Virus record (IMG/VR): IMGVR_UViG_3300032291_003389
Span: 1 to 21,079 of that record
Direction: 5' to 3' (one strand)
DNA: 21,079 nucleotides
Source: a virus
The notes below the pieces were generated by a model, which worked only from the letters and a program-made list of their open reading frames with translations, was not told where the DNA came from and did not search any database. Positions 11,733-18,307 of the stretch are shown one piece after another (positions within the stretch are counted from its first letter, which is position 1; each line of letters starts with the position of its first letter). Position numbers and translations under genes: made by a program.

Positions 11733-13292
11733 TTAACTAATCTTACCCATCAAATCCTTAATTCTCATAAACTGAGGATTTTCATAAGTTTTTGACTCAA
11801 TAAGAGTAGTTGATGAACCTGTAGAAACTGATTTGTTTAATTTTGTTTCAACAGACTCATTGATTGGTTTAGCTTCAACTTGATTCAAATCGTCTTTGAT
11901 TGACTTGTAAAGAGATTTTGACTCTTTTAAAGTTTCAACTCCGTCAAATCTGCGAAGAATGTTTATTTTTTCTTTCTTAGTAGTTGAATGTTCAGTGAAA
12001 AGTCTTGTTGCGTAAGCTAAATTGGAGTTGAAAATTGCAACTTCATTTAATTTCTCTCTAAACACGTTAAGTGCTTTTCTGTACTCTTCATTCTTCTCTC
12101 TCAACATACTAACTTCTGCTTCTAAAGCTTCGAATTTTAAATTTCTGTTTGGTGTAATACCTTTTCTTAATCCTCTTCCTGATTCTGAACCCATACCGTA
12201 AGTACGAGAAGCTTCTTTGGTTTCCATTTTCTTAACGGACTTCATTTCGCCTTCCATATTTTCACCTTTTTTGTAGATGAATTTAGGCTTACCTGTTCCC
12301 ATCATTTTTGGACCTTCTTTTTTCTTCACATCGAACCCGCCCGTAGTTTTCTCATAAGAGAATTTAGGACCGTGTCCAACTTTACCTTTAGGTTTAATGG
12401 ATTTCATAGATTCTTTAGTTTCAGACTTCTTCATTCTTTTGTGACTGTAAGCTTCTTGAACTGTGTCATCAAAACCTCCATCACCAAAAGTTTGGTCGAT
12501 GTCGTCATCTTCTTCCATTTCGATTTCATAGACAACTTCTGTATCAGACATATCACCGTCTTCTTCAAGACCTTTGATACCATACATACCGGTCATATCG
12601 TCGTCCTCATCTAGACCTTCGATACCGTACATACCTGTCATATCGTCGTCCTCATAGAGTTCGTCAGTTGCAAAAGCACCTGGTGCATCCATTTCGTCCA
12701 TTACGATTTCATAGACAACATCAGTTTCTTCAGAACCAAAGTCAGTATCGAATTCTGATGTATTTACAGGTTTTTCACTAAAAATAGCGTCAACAACTGC
12801 GTCAACATCTTCATCATCAACTTCATCTAATTCGTTCATAGAACTAAATTCTTCCATTGACTCACCCAATTTAATTAGGTATTCACTGTCGGTTTCATTA
12901 TCTGTTAAATGAATGTCATCACCATCTTTTTTGATGATAATTCCATCTTCTTCTCCCATAGCTTTGAAAACCTTAAGAATTTCTTCGTCTGAAGCACCTG
13001 TCAAATCGATAGTTTCTTCGTCAGAGTCATCGTCATCGTCAGAATCTTCGTCGTCCGAATCCATTTTATCAGTATCCATTTCGTCTGCATCAGGCATTTC
13101 CATACCAACAGCACCCATTTCAACGTCATCGTCGTCATCCTCTTCTTGTTCAGAAAGTGATTCTTTTACCAATTGACTGATTTCTTCCTTCATAGTAGAA
13201 GCAAGTATTCCTTTTGCATTTTCAGAGATAACTTCTTCAACTTGTTTCATTTGTAGAAGTGCCTCTTCGGCTAACGATTTTTTTTCGTGCAT
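11733..13292 (-). CDS. Acidic prohead scaffold/core protein, gp22-like, 519 aa
   Basis: Likely internal scaffold of the prohead, as it lies directly upstream of the capsid gene where T4 has gene 22. Residues 51-120 and 150-275 are extremely acidic (long runs of D and E). Residues ~213-245 hold a 15-aa tandem repeat (EDDDMTGMYGIEGLD, two copies plus a partial). Residues ~280-380 are basic (KGKVGHGPKF, KKKEGPKMMGTGKPKF). From ~388 a coiled coil (KFEALEAEVSMLREKNEEYR) leads into FREKLNEVAIFNSNLAYATR, the most gp22-like part. Several (L/I/V)-x-E sites followed by S, N or Q (E24, E44, E48, E457, E479, E499) fit digestion by gp21. Nearly twice the length of T4 gp22 (269 aa). Two octamers lie upstream. 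Confidence 0.78.
   Translation of the reverse strand: MHEKKSLAEEALLQMKQVEEVISENAKGILASTMKEEISQLVKESLSEQEEDDDDDVEMGAVGMEMPDADEMDTDKMDSDDEDSDDDDDSDEETIDLTGASDEEILKVFKAMGEEDGIIIKKDGDDIHLTDNETDSEYLIKLGESMEEFSSMNELDEVDDEDVDAVVDAIFSEKPVNTSEFDTDFGSEETDVVYEIVMDEMDAPGAFATDELYEDDDMTGMYGIEGLDEDDDMTGMYGIKGLEEDGDMSDTEVVYEIEMEEDDDIDQTFGDGGFDDTVQEAYSHKRMKKSETKESMKSIKPKGKVGHGPKFSYEKTTGGFDVKKKEGPKMMGTGKPKFIYKKGENMEGEMKSVKKMETKEASRTYGMGSESGRGLRKGITPNRNLKFEALEAEVSMLREKNEEYRKALNVFREKLNEVAIFNSNLAYATRLFTEHSTTKKEKINILRRFDGVETLKESKSLYKSIKDDLNQVEAKPINESVETKLNKSVSTGSSTTLIESKTYENPQFMRIKDLMGKIS
12566..12655. repeat. 45-bp in-frame tandem repeat in the scaffold gene
   Basis: Two copies of a 45-bp unit, the identical segment CATATCGTCGTCCTCAT recurring exactly 45 bases apart (ending at 12610 and 12655), with few substitutions. 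A decayed third copy (EDGDM) follows. Each unit encodes EDDDMTGMYGI(E/K)GL(D/E). Confidence 0.85.
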
Positions 13293-13312
13293 AATTTTTT
13301 ATTATTTTAACT

Positions 13313-13320
13313 AATAAATA
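13313..13320 (-). promoter_or_regulatory. TATTTATT octamer before the scaffold gene
   Basis: Minus-strand CTATTTATTAGTTAAAATAA, 28 nt before the ATG at 13292. The downstream bases resemble those at the protease gene (TATTTATTAGATAAAATAAT), extending the shared motif. Confidence 0.5.
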
Positions 13321-13382
13321 GTTCCAAAAATCAAAAAAGATTGATTTCTGAACTTGAGAATCGGAATTTTTTTATTCCTTAT

Positions 13383-13390
13383 GATAAATA
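13383..13390 (-). promoter_or_regulatory. TATTTATC octamer after the DUF4494-like gene terminator
   Basis: Minus-strand GTATTTATCAT, 98 nt before the scaffold ATG and 17 bases downstream of the terminator at 13407-13428. It may be a second promoter for the scaffold-capsid unit. Confidence 0.4.
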
Positions 13391-13399
13391 CTAATTAAA

Positions 13400-13428
13400 A
13401 TAAAAAAAGGTGGTCATTAGACCACCTT
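13400..13428 (-). terminator. Terminator of the protease/nuclease/DUF4494-like unit
   Basis: Stem AAGGTGGTC (13407-13415) / GACCACCTT (13420-13428), loop ATTA, followed by TTTTTTTATTTT on the minus strand. Confidence 0.88.
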
Positions 13429-13450
13429 GGAATTTTATGAACCAAAAAAA

Positions 13451-13663
13451 TTAATCTTCGATAACTTCATCAATTTTACTTTCTGAAACTGAAGTAATCC
13501 TCCAATCGTAAGAGAACTGTTCATACCTTTTGGTAACTTTTGCCTCAACATCTGTCACAGAGTAACCTCTGACTAATTTCTCTTCTCTAATTTTTTTAAT
13601 TTTTCCTGTTTGTTCGTCAGGAAGTTCATACTGAATTTTTGCAACAAAATACTTTTCGTCCAT
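13451..13663 (-). CDS. DUF4494-like small protein, 70 aa
   Basis: Function unknown. KYFVAKIQYELPDEQTGKIKK then REEKLVRGYSVTDVEAKVTKRY matches the pattern of DUF4494 proteins of Bacteroidota (a beta hairpin, K-E-x-x-LV, then S-x-T-(E/D)-A/V-E-A-x-(I/V) helix). The family is characteristic of Bacteroidota chromosomes and their phages, so this gene is useful as a host-range marker. Acidic C-terminus (SKIDEVIED). It is the last gene of the unit that starts with the protease, 27 nt after the nuclease gene, and is followed by a strong terminator. The call rests on pattern memory; a profile search would settle it. Confidence 0.6.
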   Translation of the reverse strand: MDEKYFVAKIQYELPDEQTGKIKKIREEKLVRGYSVTDVEAKVTKRYEQFSYDWRITSVSESKIDEVIED

Positions 13664-13690
13664 AGTTTTATTTTTTTAAAAATGATAATT

Positions 13691-14284
13691 TTATTTTGAA
13701 TTGTCAACTAACGTAGTTAGAGACTTTTTAAATTCTAAACAATCGTGCCAATAACATCCATTACACTTGTTTACCTCATCATAATTTTCGTCACCCTTTG
13801 AAAAAGAAATGGTATAACCCAATTTTTTAGCATCGAATCTTTTGTTTGTAAGTTTACAAACTTTACACATTTGTCTTTTAAATAAATTTTCTCTGAGGGT
13901 GAGTGCTTGGAAATCCTCTACTTTTTGTGTTTCGGTATCTAAAACCGAATCATTGTCATATCTCCCATTTTTGTGGTCAGGAAGAATATAATCATTTGAG
14001 GTTCCACTTAAACCTGAATGGGAAGAATCACGAGAACAAATCTCCTTTCTTATTTTATCTGAAATTGGTCTTTGAGAGAGTTTTTTTTGTCCTGTTAACC
14101 TGACCATCCAAATCTTTTCTTCTGTTTTTGTTTCATAAAGAAAACCAAATGTTCTAATCCAAGGACAACCGTTATTGAAATTCAAAGGTTCAAATTCTCC
14201 GACAAATTCATTTTTTGATACCCACCTTGACTCACCAAAAAGATTTGGTCGTGAAAGTTTTAGAAATAATTCTTTTTTTGTCAT
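13691..14284 (-). CDS. HNH restriction-endonuclease-like protein, 197 aa
   Basis: Probable sequence-specific DNA endonuclease. The N-terminal segment (SRPNLFGESRWVSKNEFVGEFEPL, shown here by its core SRWVSKNEFVGE) and the C-terminal region resemble HNH-type type II restriction enzymes. The nuclease centre is YILPDHKNGRYDND (D103, H104) with Q-A-L-T-L-R-E-N133 further on. C140 and C143 (CKVC), and C174 and C177 (CNGC), should form the structural zinc site. The sequence between, GDENYDEVNKCNGCYWHDC, fits the same family. No methyltransferase is present in the window. It is co-transcribed with the protease (14-nt gap), so it is expressed with head genes. It may be a selfish endonuclease or act on host or competitor DNA; an active role in packaging is a weaker alternative. 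Confidence 0.7.
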   Translation of the reverse strand: MTKKELFLKLSRPNLFGESRWVSKNEFVGEFEPLNFNNGCPWIRTFGFLYETKTEEKIWMVRLTGQKKLSQRPISDKIRKEICSRDSSHSGLSGTSNDYILPDHKNGRYDNDSVLDTETQKVEDFQALTLRENLFKRQMCKVCKLTNKRFDAKKLGYTISFSKGDENYDEVNKCNGCYWHDCLEFKKSLTTLVDNSK

Positions 14285-14298
14285 TCGATATTAGGAAA

Positions 14299-15012
14299 TT
14301 AATTTCCCAAATAATCGGATAATCTTTTCATTAAATCAATAGACTTGTCTTTTTCAACTCCAACTGACTTATTATTTTTTTCTTCTTCGATGTTTTCTTC
14401 GTATCTACCTCTATCGTTCACATCCACAAAAAGGTAAGCCCCTGGTGTTGAAGGTGATGAAACCAAATCAAAACATATTAATTCAAAATCATCTTGTACT
14501 TCGTTTCTTTCTCCTACTTTCTTTAGTGAACCAACACCTCTTGATGAAACCCCCATTGTTACTCCTTGTCTCATAAGATTAGCTGCAATATCTCCCTTTG
14601 TAGAAACTATTCCTTTTTCGTGGAAACCTGGTGAAGTCAAAAGTTTTAATTTACCCATTAAGATATTTTTATCCCACCAAATATCAGTGATTAAATGTGA
14701 AACTCTATCTAAATCAATTAGTGAAGAATCAGGGTGATTTAACTCAGAAGTTGAAAGACCTTTTTTAATAACTTCCTTATATTTTTCGGCCTCTCTTCTT
14801 AATATTTTTTCAGGGTAAAATCTCCCGTTTCTATTAGGTGTGTCAAATTTTTGTAGAACTGCGTAGAACTCAAAAAGATTTTTGTAGTCCAATTGGTTTT
14901 GTTCTAGCATTAGTGCGTTTTTTGGTTCAGTTGGAGAGATGAATCCTGCATCCATCTCAACCAATATACCGAAACCTAATTCGTTGGCTTCTAATATTCT
15001 CAATGGTTTCAT
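14299..15012 (-). CDS. Prohead core protease, T4 gp21-like, 237 aa
   Basis: Serine protease that processes capsid, scaffold and internal proteins during head maturation. Visible signatures: NRNGRFYPEKIL (60-71), LSTSELNHPDS with catalytic His93, TMGVSSRGVGSL with the catalytic Ser at 156 or 157, and FDLVSSPSTPGAYLF (171-185). Length is close to T4 gp21 (212 aa). Its known rule is cleavage after (L/I)-x-E. Its own N-terminus MKPLRILEAN contains I-L-E8/A9, which could be a self-processing site. First gene of a unit with the nuclease and DUF4494-like genes. An octamer precedes it by 22 nt, with no Shine-Dalgarno sequence. Confidence 0.92.
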   Translation of the reverse strand: MKPLRILEANELGFGILVEMDAGFISPTEPKNALMLEQNQLDYKNLFEFYAVLQKFDTPNRNGRFYPEKILRREAEKYKEVIKKGLSTSELNHPDSSLIDLDRVSHLITDIWWDKNILMGKLKLLTSPGFHEKGIVSTKGDIAANLMRQGVTMGVSSRGVGSLKKVGERNEVQDDFELICFDLVSSPSTPGAYLFVDVNDRGRYEENIEEEKNNKSVGVEKDKSIDLMKRLSDYLGN

Positions 15013-15026
15013 TAATTATTTTATCT

Positions 15027-15034
15027 AATAAATA
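15027..15034 (-). promoter_or_regulatory. TATTTATT octamer before the prohead protease gene
   Basis: Minus-strand AATATTTATTAGATAAAATA, 22 nt before the ATG at 15012, just after the stop of the 15049 gene. Nearly the same 18-base context precedes the scaffold gene. Confidence 0.5.
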
Positions 15035-15048
15035 TTAAGAATATTTCT

Positions 15049-15477
15049 TTATTTCTTAGATAAAGAAAAATCGAAGTACTCATTATCTAACATATTTTGT
15101 TCGAAAACATTTTTTACTATTTTCTTAATAGAATTTTTTAGATTATTTGATTTAAATTCGGTTTGATTTTCAGTGAATAAATTTATTTCTAAATTGAGAA
15201 ATGATTTTTTTCCAATAACAATTCCGCTTGTTCTTAAATCTAAATCAACAATGGAATTAGATGTAAATATATTTTTATCTATTGAATCTAAAACTGTGTG
15301 TTTGATTTCTCTATTTAAAACACCAACGATACGATTCCAATTTTCTAAATCTTTTTTTGGTGAGACCCAAGACTGAATGTTTATGTAGATTGACTTTAGA
15401 TTTTTAGAATCTACAGTTCCATATACGGATTTGAAGTAATTTGAAGTGTTTAGTTTAACGCTTTTTCCTTTTTTCAT
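15049..15477 (-). CDS. Conserved-looking phage protein between portal and protease, 142 aa
   Basis: Unrecognised function. Opens KKGKSVKLNTSNYFKSVYGT, then a beta-type segment SIYINIQSWVSPKKDLENW and a basic/amphipathic continuation. The second half alternates beta (SIVDLDLRTSGIVIGKKSFLNLEINLF) and helix (NNLKNSIKKIVKNVFEQN). No transmembrane or catalytic motif. Its place in the head block, where T4 encodes the small core proteins 67 and 68, hints at a head or neck role, but the beta-rich look does not match those. Divergent from the bS21 gene with a 95-nt gap, and no octamer; a TTGATA/TATAAA-like arrangement is visible in the gap but is weak. Confidence 0.6.
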   Translation of the reverse strand: MKKGKSVKLNTSNYFKSVYGTVDSKNLKSIYINIQSWVSPKKDLENWNRIVGVLNREIKHTVLDSIDKNIFTSNSIVDLDLRTSGIVIGKKSFLNLEINLFTENQTEFKSNNLKNSIKKIVKNVFEQNMLDNEYFDFSLSKK

Positions 15478-15553
15478 TAATTTTCATTGTAAAAAGTTTA
15501 TTTTTTTTAAAAAAATACGAACTTTATAGTCCAATATCAAATTTTTCGATACG

Positions 15554-15559
15554 TATAAT
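15554..15559 (+). promoter_or_regulatory. TATAAT -10-like hexamer before bS21
   Basis: TATAAT ends 13 nt before the ATG at 15573. No good -35 match at 17 nt. This is the only plus-strand gene besides the secreted protein that lacks the octamer, so it may use a different promoter class. Confidence 0.25.
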
Positions 15560-15572
15560 AAAAAAAAAGATT

Positions 15573-15761
15573 ATGTTAATAGTTAATATCACAAATAATG
15601 ATAACATTGATAAAGCACTTAAAAAGTTGAAATCAAAAGTTATCAATACAAAACAACAAAAACAACTTTTGGACAGAAAAGAATATACAAAAAATTCCGT
15701 CAAAAGACGGAATCAAATGTTATCTGCAATGTATAAGGAAAGAAAATCAAAGAGTCTCTGA
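15573..15761 (+). CDS. rpsU: Ribosomal protein bS21 homologue, 62 aa
   Basis: Small-subunit protein that binds near the 3' end of 16S rRNA and influences start selection. MLIVNITNNDNIDKALKKLK matches the bS21 N-terminus (beta start, N/E-x-(I/F)-D-x-AL-(K/R)-(R/K)-x-K), followed by a helix and the basic end RKEYTKNSVKRRNQMLSAMY, as in bS21 (R/K-x-x-Y-x-K-P/N-S-x-x-R). Length is close to Bacteroidota bS21 (~64 aa). Phage-encoded bS21 has been reported in several large and marine phages. It is the only plus gene within the head block, lacks a Shine-Dalgarno sequence (AAAAAAAAAGATT before ATG), and its 3' end overlaps the convergent 15747 gene by 15 bp. Confidence 0.82.
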   Translation: MLIVNITNNDNIDKALKKLKSKVINTKQQKQLLDRKEYTKNSVKRRNQMLSAMYKERKSKSL

Positions 15762-16448
15762 TAATTTTTTTAGTCTCAAATAATTAAGACTATTGAAATC
15801 ATCACCTTCTATTTTTCTTATCGTTTCTTCTATCTTTTCCTTAGTCTCTTTAGTTTCACTTTCTTTAATCGTTGTAAGTTTTTCTACCGAATATTTTTTA
15901 AGGTCTTCAAATTTAGACTTTAAAATATTTTGGTCTTCACTTAAAACCTCAGAAAGTTCCATTTTTGCACTTTCATCTAGAGAATTAATATATTCTTTTA
16001 AGTTTTTGTTAGCAATATTTACCATTGAACTCAAAGGAATTTTTAATCCTTCATTAATTTGTTTTTTTGGTCTCATTAATAATGAAACTACTTTTTTCTT
16101 ATTATCAAGTGTATTTTTTAAATCCGAAAATCTTTCTTGAATATAAACTAAATCATCAATTTCTTTGTAATTGTTTAATTCATTATCCAATTTCACCTTT
16201 GGTAATTTAACCTCTTTAATAAAAGATTGAATTAATTTTATCCCCTCATCAAGAAATTCTTGTGCTTCTTTTTCATTCATTCCTTGTGGAGTAGAAAGGT
16301 CAGAATACAATGAATATATTTTGGAAATATTTTTATTATCTAAAATATCCTTCTTAAACTCTAATAGAGCGGTTTTGAAACTTTCTTTATTACCATATGA
16401 AGATAATAAATAATTTTCTGTTATAGTTTTAATTTGTCCGAAAGTCAT
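15747..16448 (-). CDS. Helical protein next to the portal gene, 233 aa
   Basis: Unrecognised. Almost entirely alpha-helical and charged, with many K and E. It opens TFGQIKTITENYLLSSYGNK, has ISKIYSLYSDLSTPQGMNEK near residue 41, a loop MRPKKQINEGLKIPLSSM, and a C-terminal coiled-coil-like stretch (LTTIKESETKETKEKIEETI). Several (L/I)-x-E sites (V-L-S-E, I-K-E/S, I-N-E/G) would fit gp21 digestion, so a prohead core role like T4 gp67/68 is possible by location and composition. The start is 22 nt after an octamer that immediately follows the portal stop. The end overlaps bS21 on the other strand. Confidence 0.62.
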   Translation of the reverse strand: MTFGQIKTITENYLLSSYGNKESFKTALLEFKKDILDNKNISKIYSLYSDLSTPQGMNEKEAQEFLDEGIKLIQSFIKEVKLPKVKLDNELNNYKEIDDLVYIQERFSDLKNTLDNKKKVVSLLMRPKKQINEGLKIPLSSMVNIANKNLKEYINSLDESAKMELSEVLSEDQNILKSKFEDLKKYSVEKLTTIKESETKETKEKIEETIRKIEGDDFNSLNYLRLKKLSETL

Positions 16449-16462
16449 TTCTTTTTTTTTTA

Positions 16463-16470
16463 TATAAATA
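16463..16470 (-). promoter_or_regulatory. TATTTATA octamer directly after the portal stop codon
   Basis: Minus-strand TAA stop of the portal gene (16473-16471) is immediately followed by TATTTATA, 22 nt before the ATG at 16448. Confidence 0.45.
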
Positions 16471-18270
16471 TTATGAATTAAGTAACTTATCTAATTCAGA
16501 ATTAATTTCCGAAAATGAATCAGAACTCTTGTTGAAATCTAAACTTTGTGAATTTCCAATTACATTTTTTTCAAGTATTAAGTTTATCTTTTCCATTTTA
16601 GATTCAGGTGTTACTTCTCCTCCTCCAGATGGAGGCGGTTCAATTGGTGGTGGTACCGATTCTTCTCCCGCAGGTATTTCTCCTGGTATTGATGCTCCTG
16701 CGTTACTTGTACCACCTGAAATATTATTACCATATAATCTATCTAAAGTGTCAAAAAGACCTGTTTTAGTAATTACTGTTGGAGTTGCTTTTAGTTCTTC
16801 ACCCAAAGCTCTTTCAAATCTTTGTTGTAGTAAATCAACTCTTATTTCTTCATCAGAGAATCCAAAAATATGTTTCTTTGCCCAAGTTGAAGATACTGCT
16901 TGTATTCCATTACCTGGGTCAGAAACTAAATCTTTATAAAGTAATATTTTTTCTTTGTAAACATCGATTTTAAGTAAGTCCGCCTGAGTAGAAGGATTAG
17001 TCAGACCCAAAGTAAAGTTTGAAAGTTCGTCTTCAAAACCCAACAAGAACAAATGTACGATTGCAATTTTATTCAATTCTTGAATCATACTTTTTTGAAT
17101 TCTGTTGATTGTTCTAGCAAAACGAATATCCTGTAAAGACAGATTTTTTCCATCTCCAACAACTTCTTCAAATCCAAGGAAAGCCTTAGGAACTCTAAGT
17201 GCGGTTAATAATTTCTTTTGAATATATTCAATATCCGCAATTTCAGATAGGTTTGTTGCACCTGGTAACGTAGTGATTGGGTCAGGGGCTGCCGGGTCTC
17301 TTACAGGGATAAAATAGTCTTGGTCAACCGCCATTTGGTTGAATCTCATATCCACATTACCTGTTTTTGAGTCTACAATTTGTTGCCTTTTGAATTTATC
17401 GGCAACACGATTTACGTATGCTTCAACATCCTCATCGTTCATATTTCCGACATAAACCTTAAACATTCTTCTTTCAGGTGCTCTTGAAGTTCTATAAATC
17501 ATCATAGCGTCTTCAGACAATAAAAGTTGTTTCCAAATCCTTCTTGCCTTTTCAAGCATTGAAGTTCCGTAAGGTAATTTTCTATCGTCACCTAACAATC
17601 TAAAGTGAGCAATCTCCCAAGATTGGAAGGTCATTGATTTATTCTTCCAATGAAAGGTTAATGCTCTTTTAGCCTCAGTTTTACCTAGCTCAACAGGATG
17701 TTTATCACTCATACCTACCTCGTGTCTTTCAATGTCAATATTAGGTAACTGTTGACAACCCACAATACCCTTATCAGGGTCTAATTTCAAATAAACAAAA
17801 TTGTCACCATATTTACACGTATTTCGTGTCCACATAGGTAAGTTAGTGTTAATATCCAAAATATTATTAAATAAATCCGCTAAAACAGACTTTATCCTTT
17901 TTGACTCAGAATAAATCTGTAACATAAAACCATCTTCATTTACTGTTGTGGATTCTTCTGCATAGATATCTAAAGCTGCTGAAATTTCGGGAGTATACTC
18001 CATACTTTCATAATCATAATATGATGAAAGTCTTGAAGGTTCGTAATATACCGCCTGAGTATAAAGACTATTCTCTACCTTAGTCCATTGTTTTGCTAAA
18101 TAGAACGATTGTTGAGCCTCTAATCTTTCCCTTTCGTATTCGTCTTTATTTTTTGTTCTAAGAAGTTCTTTTTTATCAACTTTAAAAGAGGGATAATCTT
18201 GACCCAAAAGTGAGTTAGGTCCAAATGTTTGACCTAACCGTTGCCATATCGTTTGATTGTTTTCTGCCAT
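16471..18270 (-). CDS. Portal protein, T4 gp20-like, 599 aa
   Basis: Forms the dodecameric head-vertex channel for DNA. Family stretches: MEYTPEISAALDIYAEESTT (residues ~90-109), WTRNTCKYGDNFVYLKLD, HFRLLGDDRKLPYGTSMLEKARRIW (given here as FRLLGDDRKLPYGTSMLEKA), EDAMMIYRTSRAPERRMFKV, and the long helix region NLSEIADIEYIQKKLLTALR followed by VPKAFLGFE. The C-terminus carries a Gly/Pro-rich linker (~525-560: GGTSNAGASIPGE, PPPIEPPPSGGGE) ending in a helical tail with NLILEKN, an L-E context. T4 gp20 is 524 aa, so the extension accounts for the extra length. No gp18/gp19 sheath or tube genes lie between TerL and portal, unlike T4. Confidence 0.94.
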   Translation of the reverse strand: MAENNQTIWQRLGQTFGPNSLLGQDYPSFKVDKKELLRTKNKDEYERERLEAQQSFYLAKQWTKVENSLYTQAVYYEPSRLSSYYDYESMEYTPEISAALDIYAEESTTVNEDGFMLQIYSESKRIKSVLADLFNNILDINTNLPMWTRNTCKYGDNFVYLKLDPDKGIVGCQQLPNIDIERHEVGMSDKHPVELGKTEAKRALTFHWKNKSMTFQSWEIAHFRLLGDDRKLPYGTSMLEKARRIWKQLLLSEDAMMIYRTSRAPERRMFKVYVGNMNDEDVEAYVNRVADKFKRQQIVDSKTGNVDMRFNQMAVDQDYFIPVRDPAAPDPITTLPGATNLSEIADIEYIQKKLLTALRVPKAFLGFEEVVGDGKNLSLQDIRFARTINRIQKSMIQELNKIAIVHLFLLGFEDELSNFTLGLTNPSTQADLLKIDVYKEKILLYKDLVSDPGNGIQAVSSTWAKKHIFGFSDEEIRVDLLQQRFERALGEELKATPTVITKTGLFDTLDRLYGNNISGGTSNAGASIPGEIPAGEESVPPPIEPPPSGGGEVTPESKMEKINLILEKNVIGNSQSLDFNKSSDSFSEINSELDKLLNS

Positions 18271-18298
18271 TGTATAAATTTACTTAAAGGGTTGATAA

Positions 18299-18306
18299 TA
18301 TAAATA
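18299..18306 (-). promoter_or_regulatory. TATTTATA octamer directly after the TerL stop codon
   Basis: Minus-strand TAA-G-TATTTATA, 36 nt before the portal ATG at 18270; the longest spacing in the set. Confidence 0.45.
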
Positions 18307-18307
18307 C

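Noticed and set aside
12566-12655. CRISPR-like repeat
   Set aside because: Only two direct 45-bp copies, contiguous, in frame inside a coding region, with no spacers.
12913-13176. Ser-rich plus-strand ORF (87 aa)
   Set aside because: It is the antisense shadow of the D/E-rich scaffold coding region (GAT/GAA runs read as Ser codons).
15478-15572. tRNA or structured RNA in the gap between 15477 and 15573
   Set aside because: No cloverleaf or long stem is visible, only A/T-rich runs and weak promoter-like hexamers.
16403-16412. Octamer copy inside the 15747-16448 gene
   Set aside because: It lies within coding sequence with no start codon nearby, so it is treated as a chance match in AT-rich DNA.
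16529-16939. Plus-strand ORF of 136 aa with Pro/Gly-rich stretch
   Set aside because: Antisense of the portal C-terminal linker; no start signal or family resemblance.
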